NCBI GenBank assembly: GCA_903813345.2
Contig: CAIIXF020000006.1
Location: 18,514,524-18,576,523 of the forward strand
Direction: 5' to 3'
DNA from: Owenia fusiformis
Lineage: Eukaryota; Annelida; Polychaeta; Sabellida; Oweniidae
Length of the DNA stretch: 62,000 nt
In this document: one piece after another, positions 13,232 to 23,920 of the stretch
Layout of the letters: each line of letters opens with the position of its first letter
Position numbering within the stretch: the first letter of the stretch is position 1
Position numbers and translations under genes: made by a program
The notes under the pieces: generated by a model
Told to the model about the DNA's origin: nothing
Database searches by the model: none
The model's input: the letters and a program-made list of their open reading frames with translations, nothing else

Positions 13232-13276
13232 ATGGTCATCCTCAGTTTGGTTTATTCCTGGAGGGCGATAGCAAGT

Positions 13277-13584
13277 AAACTTGATTTGTGGGTATTCCAG
13301 TGGGTTGATGGGTCTTTGGCTCTGAATTCACTTCATAGGCGTACCTGATTTCAACATTTTCATTGTCATCGTTACATGTTATGGACCCGTTTTTCAAATA
13401 AAAGTATTAGGGATAAAACCATAGTTTTTTCATCTGTAATGGCATTTTCCAGTTGATGGGTTTATATAAATTATTTTCAATTCTTCATGAGGCGGGTGTC
13501 TTGTAATGGTGTGGCTAATCACTTTACTGAGTGAGGAATGTTTATTCAAACAATGGATACAAAGAAATCTGGCCAGTTGTCCAT
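13277..13584 (-). pseudogene. Element A gene remnant, 5' part (C2H2 exon)
   Basis: The reverse complement matches 48746-49055 of element B. The equivalent of the B exon start (ATGGACAACTGG) is at 13584, but the splice acceptor reads ACTG instead of ACAG. One T is missing in the GATTTTC stretch, shifting the frame before the CxxC of the zinc finger, and further indels follow. Non-functional copy. Confidence 0.8.
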
Positions 13585-13947
13585 CAGTAAATAAATCATC
13601 ATGATTAAAGTATAATTTAATATAGCATCCATTTGTTACCGTTCTGAATCCAAATGATACATAGTGGCATCCATTTTATACATATATATTGACGTTTACG
13701 AAATGTTTTTCAAATATCTTCCCTATAACAGGAATATGGAAGCTGAAACTTTCACACATTGTCATACTATGTATATTTAATATGTATGCAAGATTTCAAG
13801 TCACTATGTTAAGTAGAAACTCTGAGATCACTCACTTCGATTTGCTGTCATATTTTTGCAATGATCCCATTCCCTATAATGTACGCGAGTACCCACGATA
13901 CATTGCATATAAATGACTGCATCCACATAGATCGACTAGCCACAGTG

Positions 13948-14125
13948 TGACAGAGAAAATACATAAATACCTTTCGTTCAAGCTGTGTCGGTGCATAATG
14001 GTTAATCAATGATTCCCCGCCCTCTGAAGTTTGAAAAATAAAAATACCTGGGTGACATAACAAAATGATATGGATGTTTGAATTACGTTCGAGAGCTAGT
14101 AAACACGGGTTGTGTTCGAAAGACT
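13948..14125 (-). repeat. Segmental duplication, right part (matches 18056-18226, inverted)
   Basis: Begins with the right TGACA duplication of element A and continues the match to the block upstream of the peptide gene at 18445, ending near 14125/18056. Together with 8595-9029 it reconstructs the interrupted duplicate. Confidence 0.85.
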
Positions 14126-15165
14126 TGTCCGCCGTAGGGGGGGGGGGGGCATGCTATTTTTCTTAAAAACACTGAGAAAACTGCAAATTATTTTGAACTC
14201 ATATATTTCGTTATTACATGTCGCACGAAACTGGGGACAATTAGCGTAACATAATGGCGTCAAAATACCCAAACAAAACAATGGGCAGTATCTATATATG
14301 AGGGCGCAAAGAGACTTATAACGTCAAAAACGACAAGCGTTACATTTTGTAAAGTTTAGTCAACCTAAAAATAAGATGCTTTATCCTTATTCAATCCTGT
14401 TAAAATTCACAGAGCAACAAGATTTCGAGGACAATATTTCTAAAATGTTTTTTTTTTTATTTAAAAAAACGGTCAGGAAAACCACTCGGGGCGTCAGTAA
14501 AAATTGATATGCATGGAATTTGTGGTAAAAATCGATGCGTTACATTTTTTCAAGTCTCTAAAATCAGCTCTTATTTTGATATTATTTGAAAAATAAAAAA
14601 ATCAGTTATTGTTTTGTAAATTTGGCCATGACAATATTGTGCAGCTAATTCTTTTTAAATCAGACCTAAATTAGAAGGTTAAATAAAGGTAAACTTATTG
14701 CTTGTCTCATTCGCCTTCAAAACCTTACACAATTTTGAAAACTTTAAAAGCGTTCATATAAGACAATTTGAACTTTCGCAGTTATGCAATTGTAATGTCA
14801 TAAATGCACATGTTCTATTGAATAAAATGTGAAATTTTAGTAAAATTCTGATCAGTATTTCAAAAGTTATCCCGATTTCAACGAACCGTGTAAGGGTGAA
14901 ATGTTACGTCTTACAGCGTATTTTACGATGTCGGGGTACATTTAACTTTTAAATATGGTAGATTCCATCTAACTTTTCAAGGAAAAATAATTTCTGTGAA
15001 ATGCGAATAAAAGATACTTCAAAATGATGTATAAAGCACATAGTTAACTTTTTAAATAAGGCAGATATAAACGCTTAAAGCTGAACAGATTGACCTAGAT
15101 AATAGCGACGCGTCTTCTTTGGTCTACTGCTCAGTTATTTGTGGGTTTTCAACGTAACTCTATAA
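14126..15165. other. Intergenic, no gene recognised
   Basis: AT-rich with a G-run at about 14140-14149. No supported coding sequence or repeat family was recognised. Confidence 0.5.
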
Positions 15166-15706
15166 TCACTGGTGATCCACTCGATTACGCTGGTTACCAA
15201 AACGGTTCGTTTTGGTAACAAAATGTCGGAACATCGAAGGCACGATTTTTCCTTTTTCCTTATTTCACACGTTGAAGGCAGAATTCCCATGACATTTTTA
15301 ATACAAAAGTGTATCAGTATCATATGCTTAAGAAAATGTACATATTTGCGAACAAATATTTCAGAAGACAACAGAATCGTCGATTTAATTACTCACTTAA
15401 GTTACATAAACGGTTTTTCGAAAAACGGTTAAGATCTGCACTTTTAACCCAAACCGTTTATGTAACTTAAGTGACGAATTGAATCGACGATTCTGTTGTC
15501 TTCTGAGCTATTTTTTCGCAAACATGTACATTTTCTATAACATATGATACTGATATACGTTTGTGAGAAAAAACGTCGTGGGGATTCTGCCTACAACGCG
15601 TGATATAAGGAAAAAAGAAAAATCGAACCTTCGACGTTCCGACATTTTGTTACCAAAACGGTTCGTTCGTTTTGGTAACCAGCGTAATCGAGTGGATCAC
15701 CGGTGA
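15166..15706. mobile_element. Foldback element with about 260 bp arms, TAA target duplication
   Basis: The two halves are near-complete inverted copies around a centre near 15435. Ends read TCACYGGTGATCCACTCG and its reverse complement, flanked by TAA on each side (15163-15165, 15707-15709). A 3-bp TWA target duplication is the habit of PIF/Harbinger elements, so this is probably a foldback MITE of that group. Arms differ by a small GTTC insertion in the right arm and scattered substitutions. ORFs in the arms are incidental. Confidence 0.8.
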
Positions 15707-15709
15707 TAA

Positions 15710-16595
15710 TGTAATTTGAAGATGAATACTTTTATTCAGTTGTTGCATCGATGTCGCAGTTTGTAGTGCGGTAAAATTGGCATGGAAGTATTGAAAGTCG
15801 AATGGAATTGTTTTTTCCAATATGGCGACTAGTCTACTGATCACGTGACCTTCTCTTCCGGAATATTTTCTCACTTTTCAATCATCGTTTTCACCACGCT
15901 ATGAATTAATACAATGAAAAAATAGCCGTTTTATTAAGATTGATGAGAGATCAATCGTTTCTAATAATTTTTTCTGTACTCTCGTACGGGAATATGAACG
16001 AATATATCGTTTGAAAAATAGGTGTGAAAATCCCCATGTTAAACCTATGAGGGAAAATAAGGAAGTATAAATTTGTTCCTCCGCGAACTGCATCATGGGA
16101 AATATTTTGCCCTTATAAGGAAAGATTTTCGCGTCTTCTCTTTTGAAGAGGGAACAACGATTTCGAGAATTGTGGGAAATACAGTACATGCTCATGGCTC
16201 AGTAACAATTTATTAATGTTTTTTTGTAATTGTATTTAAAGGAGTAAAATGATGGTAAAGAATAAAGATTGAAGGGAAGTTGGTAGTTTTTTCCATAATA
16301 TTGAAACAGTTTTTTAAGTTCGAATAAAGTAACATAAAATTCCTAAAAGTTGAAGTCCTAAACGTTTATTATTTCATTATCAAAATCCAATCTTTACATT
16401 GAGTTTAGTTTAATCAGTATGTTGTGCCGTGGTAAAAACTGTTCTGAAGATGATATTCTGAGATGATAATCAAGAAGAGACAGAAAGTATGGAAAGTTCC
16501 AAAGGGAAGGTTCCAAAAAGGAGGCGAATAATAATTTCCCATAATTACCAAATAAATAAACCAATAATGAACAAATTAAAGATAATGTCATATTA
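15710..16595. other. Intergenic, no gene recognised
   Basis: AT-rich; nothing recognised beyond incidental short ORFs. Confidence 0.5.
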
Positions 16596-16689
16596 AATCT
16601 ACTGGACTTCCTAAACCTCCTTTAAATGGAGGCAAATGTTGATTCCCATGAGGAACCAACATTTGGACCAATAGAAAGTCAAGTAGATT
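16596..16689. repeat. Small nested hairpin element
   Basis: The outer arms AATCTACTGGACTT and AAGTCAAGTAGATT pair. Inside, CCTCCTTTAAATGGAGG and CAAATGTTGATTCC/GGAACCAACATTTG form further hairpins. This looks like a tiny foldback MITE; no target duplication is clear. Confidence 0.55.
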
Positions 16690-16761
16690 ATGTAATACAC
16701 TAGAATATCCTGAACTAAAAAATCCTCCTTTATGGGAATTGGAACTCTCCTGCAAATTACA

Positions 16762-16907
16762 TCGGGCCCCGTACGAGCGTCGTACGGGTGTCGTACGAGC
16801 CTCGAGAATTACGAGTTATTACGGGCAAAAAGGAGCACGATCCTCGTACGGGCTCGTACGGAGCTCGTTTTCGAGGCCCGTACGAGGCTCCAATTTGGAG
16901 GCCCCAT
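16762..16907. repeat. GC-rich CGTACGAG cluster
   Basis: In this AT-rich region, about 145 bp holds six CGTACG palindromes embedded in variants of GTACGAGCCTCG on both strands. A related short stretch (ACGAGCCTCGTTACGAGCCCC) borders the fourth peptide gene at 54281-54301. Function unknown. Confidence 0.7.
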
Positions 16908-16987
16908 AGTCGATTCCCACACTCAATCACTACGTTCTCTATGTGTTTATATCCATTTACTTCACTTGTAGAGGAATATGGTGTCTC

Positions 16988-17166
16988 TCATTGGTAACGA
17001 TTTGTGAATGCACATCGCTTGTAAATAGTATTTTCATGTTGATGGTCGAATACACAGTCTAGCCATTCCCCCATGCAGAATCCAAACACTTTGGTTGTAT
17101 CACCATCGGTTTGACTACACAGGTCACCCTCTTTCAGTTGACAACGGCGTTTCTCTGATCAGTACA
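16988..17166 (-). pseudogene. Six-cysteine peptide, exon 2, frameshifted copy
   Basis: Minus-strand copy of the cysteine-rich exon found intact at 23921-24106 and 18786-18977, with the same TTTAG acceptor. One base is missing in the CTGATCCAGAG stretch near 17157, so the frame fails about four codons in. The rest of the exon remains alignable (GVFGFC-like core, final KRC) and would end at TGA 16988-16990. No leader exon is seen upstream on this strand before the head-to-head gene at 18445. Probably dead. Confidence 0.8.
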
Positions 17167-18444
17167 CTAAACCATTGAATAGAAAGACAGTGGGAGTATA
17201 CAAAAGATACACTTAGTTTATAGCAATACAATAGAATGAACTGTAGTTTATTTTGAAGAATGTATATTTGTAACAAAGAAGCGTATATTCTTTTTCTATT
17301 GTTTTTTAAGAATGTACACTTGGCAAGCTATCCAAAACCAATATGGCGCATAAGCCTATTGACTGTCACATGATTAAAGCTGAACTAATAACACCATATT
17401 CACTGATTCGAAAGTTGAATAGTAAACTGAAAATAAATCGAATTTTAAACTGTATTAGGCCTGTTACATGCAATTACAATTACATGCAATTCAATATTAC
17501 TTGCACTGGAGCTAAACAAATTACACCCACTCATAATCAATACAAAATATTTTTTTCCTTAAATTGGATCATGTGCCATTTATCTTTCATAAGAGTCAGC
17601 GTGGGGTTTAAGTTAGATACAATATTAATATTGAGTCTTGGGACAACTAATAGCCTCGGGCTTATTTCTCATAAAATTCAGTACTCATAGTTTATCCGTA
17701 ATAGAAATATGCAATTCTTGTGACATTAAATTCAATTTTATGTCGTGTTTATAAAAAATGAGTATAGGTAATGAGTATAGTTTCATTTGTATTTCGCTAA
17801 TATGATACACAAAATATAGGGTGTCCCAAAATGGTGATTTACAAGAATTTTCTCTACATTAGCAATGCTTTAATCTTCTTCAGATTTTACGTTATTAGAA
17901 TCATTTCGAGAAAACCTATGACCCTCAAAATTACAATTGCAGCAGATTGGGTTATTGGGTTTCTCGAATTTGTTCTACTCCCTTCTGAGAAAGATTCTAA
18001 CTACTTTTCTATTAGCAAACCCCACCTGCGGTCTGTGTCTAGTCATGGAGATTTCTTCTTTCGAACACAATCCGTGTTTACTAGCTCTCAAACGCAATTC
18101 AAAAATCCACATCATTTGTCACTCAGGTATTTTTATTTTTCAAACTTCAGAGGGCTGGGAATCATTGATTAACGACTATGCACCGACACAGCTTGGACGA
18201 AAGGTATTTATGTATTTTCTCTGTCATACATATTTGATTATTTTATCGATAAAAACAAATGTGTAATTTTTATGACGTGCCTATTGTCAATTTGATCGAA
18301 TAATTGTATCTATAACACGAATAATGTAATTCAATGCAAAACCAGTATTACAATAATTGTTTGATAATAACAAAACATTGATAACTCGAATGCACAAGTC
18401 TTTTACATTTCAGTTAACCACCAGTCCTACAATTACGAGCTGCA
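17167..18444. other. Duplicated spacer between head-to-head peptide loci; holds the element A empty site
   Basis: 16995-18058 is repeated in direct orientation at 54305-55236; 18056-18681 is repeated inverted at 8595-9029 plus 13948-14125. The position at 18222-18226 (TGTCA) is the unoccupied counterpart of the element A insertion. The ORFs at 17343-17690, 17831-18172 and 17937-18266 are not conserved in the duplicates and are not called. The promoter of the 18445 gene must lie in the last part. Confidence 0.8.
18222..18226. other. Empty (pre-insertion) site of element A
   Basis: The sequence ...TTCTCTGTCATACATATTTG matches both flanks of element A joined, with a single TGTCA. This gives the exact ends of element A and its 5-bp target duplication from sequence alone. 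Confidence 0.92.
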
Positions 18445-18977
18445 ATGAAGATTGTGATCGTATTCTTGCTTGTTGCAGCGATGACGCTTCGCAGGACGAA
18501 CAGTTTACTGAAAAAAGTATGTATATTATATGTAGGTCAGAAAGTTATAACACTGAACGCGTTATTTTACTAACAACTGATCAAAAGCCAAAGTCTGTTT
18601 CATCCAATTTCTGTCTAGTTTGTATAAGGCATCGTGGAAATATATTGCTCTTGACTTATGTTATTTTATTGAATTGTATTAATAAAAATATCACCTGTCT
18701 CTAAATATCATTTTTATTGCACTATATTTCATATTGTACTATATTTCATGTTGCACTATTTTTTACATTCACTGCGTATTAATAGTGTACTGATCCAGAG
18801 AAGCGTCGTTGTCAACTGAAAGAGGGTGACCTGTGTAGTCAAACCGATGGTGATACAACCAAAGTGTTTGGATTCTGCAAGGAGGAAAGACTCGAGTGTG
18901 TAGTAGACCATCAACTTGGAGCTACTATTTACAAGCGCTGTTCTTTTACAAATGACGCCAGAAGAAGACCACCTTGA
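18445..18977 (+). CDS. Secreted six-cysteine peptide, two exons (87 aa)
   Basis: Exon 1 (18445-18516) encodes a 24-residue hydrophobic leader, MKIVIVFLLVAAM then a basic tail, ending at a GTATGT donor. The intron 18517-18785 ends AATAG. Exon 2 (18786-18977) is in phase 0 and encodes 63 residues with cysteines spaced C-x7-C-x7-C-x13-C-x6-C-x13-C, then a short arginine/proline tail and TGA. ATTAAA, a variant poly(A) signal, is at 19050-19055. The architecture indicates a small disulphide-bonded secreted protein. The EGDLC...GFC...LEC spacing is loosely like IGFBP-type or colipase-type cysteine folds, but I recognise no named family and assign no function. Conserved paralogues at 23921 and 54260 support it as a real gene. 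Confidence 0.82.
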
Positions 18978-20820
18978 ATAGTACCATACTATGTCTAATC
19001 TTATGACAAACTATATTTGAATTGTAAAAACATATTTGCCAAACTTGGCATTAAAAAGCTAAATGTGTAAATATAAGCAATAACCTTAATTTCATGTCTG
19101 GTTTTTGTTAAAAAACTTAATCAAAACTACTTAAAATGAATAATTTGAATATTATGACCCAAGTCAAATAAGGTCATTTATAATATTGCTTACGGTTCCT
19201 AGGGTTAACCCATTGGTCTGTAGTGACTAGTCCGAGTTGACTGGTTGATTGGGAACCTTGCAGGACACTCTTGAGCGCACCTGCTTTAGGGATTGTTATA
19301 TTTTAACTAATTTTTCAATGTGTCCTTTATTTTCTAATTCTGAGCACTGAGTTTCTTGTTCTATTCCATCTTTACCGTAATGATAATGTCTCCGGTTTGA
19401 TAATGATCACATACTTTTTTGTTATTATGGCAGTAAAAATGGAATCATTTGATATTGTTTCTGTGTGTGTTTTCAGTGTTCACGTGCACATATTCCTTCA
19501 TACATGCATTTATAAAGGCTACGTGACATTCATGGTTACTCCAGTAATTTGAAGACGGCAAATATAATCTTTGAGAATGTATCTATTTTCATTGAATATG
19601 TTTTTCATATCATTACTGAAACTATTGAAAATGTGCACACAGCTAGTCAAGGTGTGTCCAATACTCCAATACCCGATAAAGTTTAGTTTAGTTCAGTTTA
19701 GTTACCTCCCGTTTGAAGAGCTCTTATGTAGGGTACAACTTCGTCTACATCCGGGTTCTTTCCTATTGGATTAAACAGGGGTGCGATTTTCAATGCCGCA
19801 CTGCGGCTTCATTAAATTTTTATGTAGAGTTGCATTTGCACAAACGATAGATATGTATGTAATTAAGATAAACAACAAGGCTTTTGGAACTATAATCCCC
19901 AAATCCGAAGAAATCTGTTGTTGAAAATGCCGTCCAATTTCAGTGAAGTCACTGATTTCCCAGAAATTGCTCAGACTCCATTGAAGATCGAAAAAATAAA
20001 TAATGTAACTTTGAATCTCCTATTATCTTTCTGATAATTGCTGGAATAGATTGGATCTTACAACTATGCTAGAGGATTTATGGAAGATCGGAAGCTGAGA
20101 AACTGTCATTTGTCAAGATTCACGCTAGTTTTATCAGAATTTGTTGTTTTGTTGAGTAATCGCCCGCCATTTTGATGCTATACATGCGCTATGATGTAAT
20201 CATCGACCAATGAAATTAGCGGATCGTGATCTTTGACTTTGCAATCTCCAGACGTTCGTTCAGAGTAATCGACTCGTTCGGCGGACCAATGAAAATGTGT
20301 CCCTTCCAAAGCGATGCAACATGGGAGATATTTATGTAAATTACCACCTGAACTCTTATCGCAAATTGGAGTATTCCAGCCAATCGACTCAACGCATTGT
20401 GGCTGATTCATTCCATTTTCCCAAACTTTTCACTTGATGCTGGACATCTCGTGCTAAGTTTGAAACAACATCTCAGAGAAATGATAATCAGTCCACACTA
20501 CACTGAATTCAGGGTTTAAATCCTTAAAGGACCATATGCATATTCCATTGGGATCTCCCCATGAAAAAAGAATAATTCATCTGATTTTTCAAAATGAGTA
20601 TTCTGCTTTAATTATTACATTTATATGCACACTAGTATCTTGTTATATTCTATTATTATATATACTTGTTATGACCTATATTCAGCACTGTATTGATGTA
20701 TAGACCACTTATTAGGGTCATAATTCAATCACGAATACTTTTGTGTCTGTCAAAATCCATTTGCACCCCACGCATCCCTACATCTTATCCAAATATGTTA
20801 CTACATAATGAAATATAATA
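18978..20820. other. Intergenic, no gene recognised
   Basis: No supported gene beyond the 3' untranslated region of the peptide gene. Short ORFs (19571-19774, 20178-20411) show no domain. Confidence 0.5.
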
Positions 20821-21172
20821 GTGTATTTCATACTTGAGTGGGTTTGGGGTAGATATCACCCGGGAATATATATCATATCTGAGGAGCGGGCATGATATAT
20901 TGTATATGTCCCGCTCTATGCCAAATGCGGGCAGATATAATATATCCATTCCGCTTCCGGGAATTTTTTCAAAAGTTTAAAAAAATTTAAAAATTTAAAT
21001 TTCAGAAGTTTTTCAAAAAGTTTAAATGTTACAATTCTATTGTATTGAGCTGGAGGAATATTATGGAAATGTTAAATATAAATTGTGCTTTTACAGTATA
21101 GGCCTATCTTGTCATTTGAAAAAGATGGTAAAGGTTATATCTACCCCAAACCCACTCAAGTATGAGATACAC
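20821..21172. mobile_element. MITE with about 40 bp inverted ends
   Basis: GTGTATTTCATACTTGAGTG at the left end pairs with its counterpart at 21133-21172 (ending CTCAAGTATGAGATACAC). The interior is AT-rich with palindromic ATATATC/CGGG stretches. No target duplication is evident and there is no coding sequence. Confidence 0.7.
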
Positions 21173-21174
21173 CA

Positions 21175-21314
21175 GTTATGTACGGTCGGTTTTGGATATA
21201 GGGTATATCCCTCGGGAAATATTTATATCTCCCCTTGGTCCCTTCAGTCCCTCGGGGAGATATAAACATATCCCCCAGGATATACCCTATATCCAAAACC
21301 TCCCAGTACATAAC
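21175..21314. mobile_element. 140 bp foldback element
   Basis: The arms GTTATGTACGGTCGG...GGATATAGGGTATATCC pair with the right arm ending AGTACATAAC, leaving almost no loop. It abuts the preceding MITE and shares its TATATC/CCCC flavour, so the two may be related or nested. Confidence 0.68.
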
Positions 21315-21927
21315 CCTTATATATTATAGTTTTACAAAGTTGTATGATTTTTGATAAGTGTAAGAGTTGTTTTTGGAGCATTTTTCTATAGCCATTTTGT
21401 AGGGGAAAAATGATGAAAAAATGTACAATCTTTTAATTTTTAGTATAACCTGAATCGATTGCAAACTTCATATTTGCACATTTGACGAGATAAACCATTC
21501 GTGTCATATTGTGAAATTATTAAGTTTGTAATCTATTCAGGTCATAGTGTATTTTGGGTATTTTTGTGATAATCAATGGAAACCAATGGCTTCTATCGGG
21601 ATCTGCTGATATCCACATGTTAAGTCAATGATGCACAGCCCCATGTAAGTCAATACAACCTTACTGAACTAAATGGCCCCTATCTCAGCCTATGTGTGCC
21701 CGAGCACTTAAATATTTTCCAAAGAGTTATATGACATTCTATTCTTCATGTTACACCTAAGAATTATTCATTTTGACAATAGGGGTATTTGCCAATAAAC
21801 GCACATCTTCCTTTATCGCGCACAGTTAGTTGTTGCTCTCGCCATTCATGTTACCAATAATATGACCATAAACTTAAGCCCATGATGTGGCCATAAACAT
21901 TCACATCCTTTTTCAAGGCGACATATT
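21315..21927. other. Intergenic, no gene recognised
   Basis: Nothing recognised. Confidence 0.45.
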
Positions 21928-22850
21928 TTTTATGTCCCCACCACATAGTGTGGGGCCATATTGTCGGCCTAGGCGCGTCCGTCTGTCCGTCTGTCCGTAC
22001 GTCCGGCAGTTTTCTCCGAAACCGCTACAGATATCACCTTCAGATTTTCAGGGATAACTTATGAGTGCATACAGATGTAGATGAAAAAAATTAACACGTG
22101 ACTACTTTTTGTCGGCCATTTTGCAGCCAAATGCTAAAATCCTTGTCTGCAAACTTTAAGAAAAACGGCTTCACAGTTGTTTTTAAAACTTTAACATCTT
22201 GTTCAGCTCACTTAATTCTACATCTGATTAGGTTTTGGACCTGTTAGCTCAGTCATTTTGAATGTCTTAAGAAAAGTTAGCGCGCGATAATACTTTGTAT
22301 CATATTGAATGGTGTTTTTGAGTTTTCATACTTAAACTATTTAGTAGCTTTATAAATAATTACAGGTGTACTTTGTTGTAAAAGCCTATGTTATTGTAAA
22401 CAGTAGTTATATGTGATAATTTTGTAAAACAAATCGGCAAAAACTAATAATCACTTTTTTATTGTCGGCCATTTTTGATTTTTCCGTCCTAAAATCTTGA
22501 CTTTTAAGTCTTGTCTACGCGTTTTTAGGTGAACCGTTTCGTAGATCAATTTCAAATTTTCCGGGATGATTCTTAGTATGAAAATCTAGTTCTGATTAGT
22601 TTTTTTGGCATTCTGCGTAAGTGCATATGAAATAATTTTGTGACAAATAATTGGCAAAAAATTATATCCGTTTTTTTTCAGCCATTTTACTTTACATCGA
22701 TTTGTCCAGCTGTCTCTCAGTCAGTCCAAAATAGTGGCAAGTGGCTTGAAATAATTTTGTTACAAAAAATCAGCAAAAAATTATATCCGTTTTTTTATTT
22801 TCTGTCATTTTAGCCATCATTCACTTTTGAGCAACACCACGTGAGCCCAG
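21928..22850. repeat. Dispersed non-coding repeat with CCCCACCACATAGTGTGGGG head
   Basis: Starts with an ATGTCCCCACCACATAGTGTGGGG-type hairpin, followed by a CCGTCTGTCCGTCTGTCCGT run. It then contains degenerate internal copies of a unit with TTGTCGGCCATTTT...AAAATC (near 22105, 22460, 22680, 22790). A related head (ATGTCACCACCACTAGTGATTGGGTGACAT) is at 57120-57149. Probably a non-autonomous element; class unknown. Confidence 0.55.
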
Positions 22851-22982
22851 TACCCACGGTACTAATTATTTTCTAGTAACATTCAACAAAAACAAACGCT
22901 CAACTAATTAAGACGTCTGATTACTTAATCCAGCGACCGTTTCCCGTTTCCCGTGTAGACTTAAAAATCTGAATTCACTTTA

Positions 22983-23613
22983 TTTTTTTTTTGTTTAAAA
23001 TGTATTTATTTTAAGAGGATTGCCCAGAAGCATTTCGCTTATCGAGGGGCTCTCCTCTCTTTATTATTTACATTATAATTAGAGATGTTGGAATATACTA
23101 TAATAATTGAAGTTTAAATTAGTAAGTGTGTTTGACGATTATCATGGAAAACGTCCAGTGTTTTTTATGTAGTTTTGACAAAGCATTAGGATATTTTGGT
23201 TTGATGTTGGGGTTAACAAGGGGCTACCATGAATGAGCAATTGAACCTTAGATGCAATAGATTTGAGGTTATGTCTGGTTTTAGGAGGGTATTGTTCAAT
23301 TATTCTATCGATTCCTTCGAGTAGGATGACCCGTTGGTGTTCGTATAGGGGACATTTTAGGAAGTAGTGTGTTACGTCTTCCCTGTTTGAGGGACAATTG
23401 TCACAACTACCATCGGGTATGAGCTGGTACATCATGCGCTGATTGTTCAGGGCACTGAGTCCCATTCTTATTCTTGAGAGGTTTATGTGATGTTTTCCTT
23501 TTCCTTGTGAGAATAGCTTGTTTGGTTTGCTTAGAGAGGCTTTTTTGTAGTCAATTTTGAAACGACCAACAGAGTCTGTTGTTTTCAGCTCTTCTCCGAG
23601 AGAGTTCCACTTT
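22983..23613 (-). mobile_element. 5'-truncated LINE tail (CR1/jockey-like)
   Basis: 631 bp on the minus strand, flanked by a 10-bp duplication ATTCACTTTA (22973-22982 and 23614-23623). The 3' end appears as a T-run in plus-strand view. It encodes only the C-terminal end of ORF2, in one open frame from about 23610 to 23142: WNSLGEELK at the truncated 5' edge, then MGLSALNNQRM and a Cys/His cluster (CDNCP...DVTHYFLKCPLY). It is related to, but clearly diverged from, the LINE at 10297-13276. Confidence 0.85.
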
Positions 23614-23920
23614 ATTCACTTTAAACATGCCTCTTCGTTTGTAAAAACATTTTCTTAAATGATATGGACATACAAAATAAATTTGTGAAAAGGCGCAGTG
23701 TTGGTACAAACATTTACATCCCCTTATGGTCCAGGTGACACATCCTAGTTTTGAGCATTTTAGTCGTCTAAAGAGAGATTTTAGAAAATAAAGAGATCTG
23801 TGGACGTAATATTTTTACTGTGGATAAGTGTTTATGAGATACTCTTTCAATATTTAGATTAACAATTGGGAAAACATTGTTGCATATGTTCTTATTTTGC
23901 GTTGACATATATTTACATTT

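Larger units (their letters stand above)
10297..13276 (-). mobile_element. 5'-truncated non-LTR retrotransposon (CR1/jockey-like)
   Basis: Minus-strand LINE of 2,980 bp flanked by an 11-bp duplication (AAACTTGATTT at 10286-10296 and 13277-13287). Element B shows the uninterrupted site. It retains the C-terminal part of an APE-type endonuclease, a linker, the reverse transcriptase and a Cys-rich C-terminal region, but the endonuclease N-terminus is missing. Such 5' truncation is expected from target-primed reverse transcription. The 3' end (left) shows as a T-run in plus-strand view. The reading frame is broken several times, so it is dead. Confidence 0.9.
9030..13947 (-). mobile_element. Element A: DNA transposon with CACTGTGG termini and 5-bp TSD
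   Basis: The ends are inverted repeats starting CACTGTGGCTAGTCGATC, identical over about 34 bp and weaker to about 65 bp. TGACA is duplicated on both sides and an empty paralogous site exists at 18222-18226, so the boundaries are exact. Its orientation follows a gene remnant on the minus strand, homologous to 48746-49285 of element B. It is a deletion derivative: between the remnant and the left end it lacks about 2.5 kb present in B, with the junction immediately after an internal CACTGTGG (9566-9573). A MITE (9797-10283) and a LINE (10297-13276) are nested inside. CACTGTG ends with a 5-bp TSD fit the Transib/RAG-like group. hAT with 5-bp TSD and CACTA-like elements are alternatives. No transposase core was recognised. 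Confidence 0.85.
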
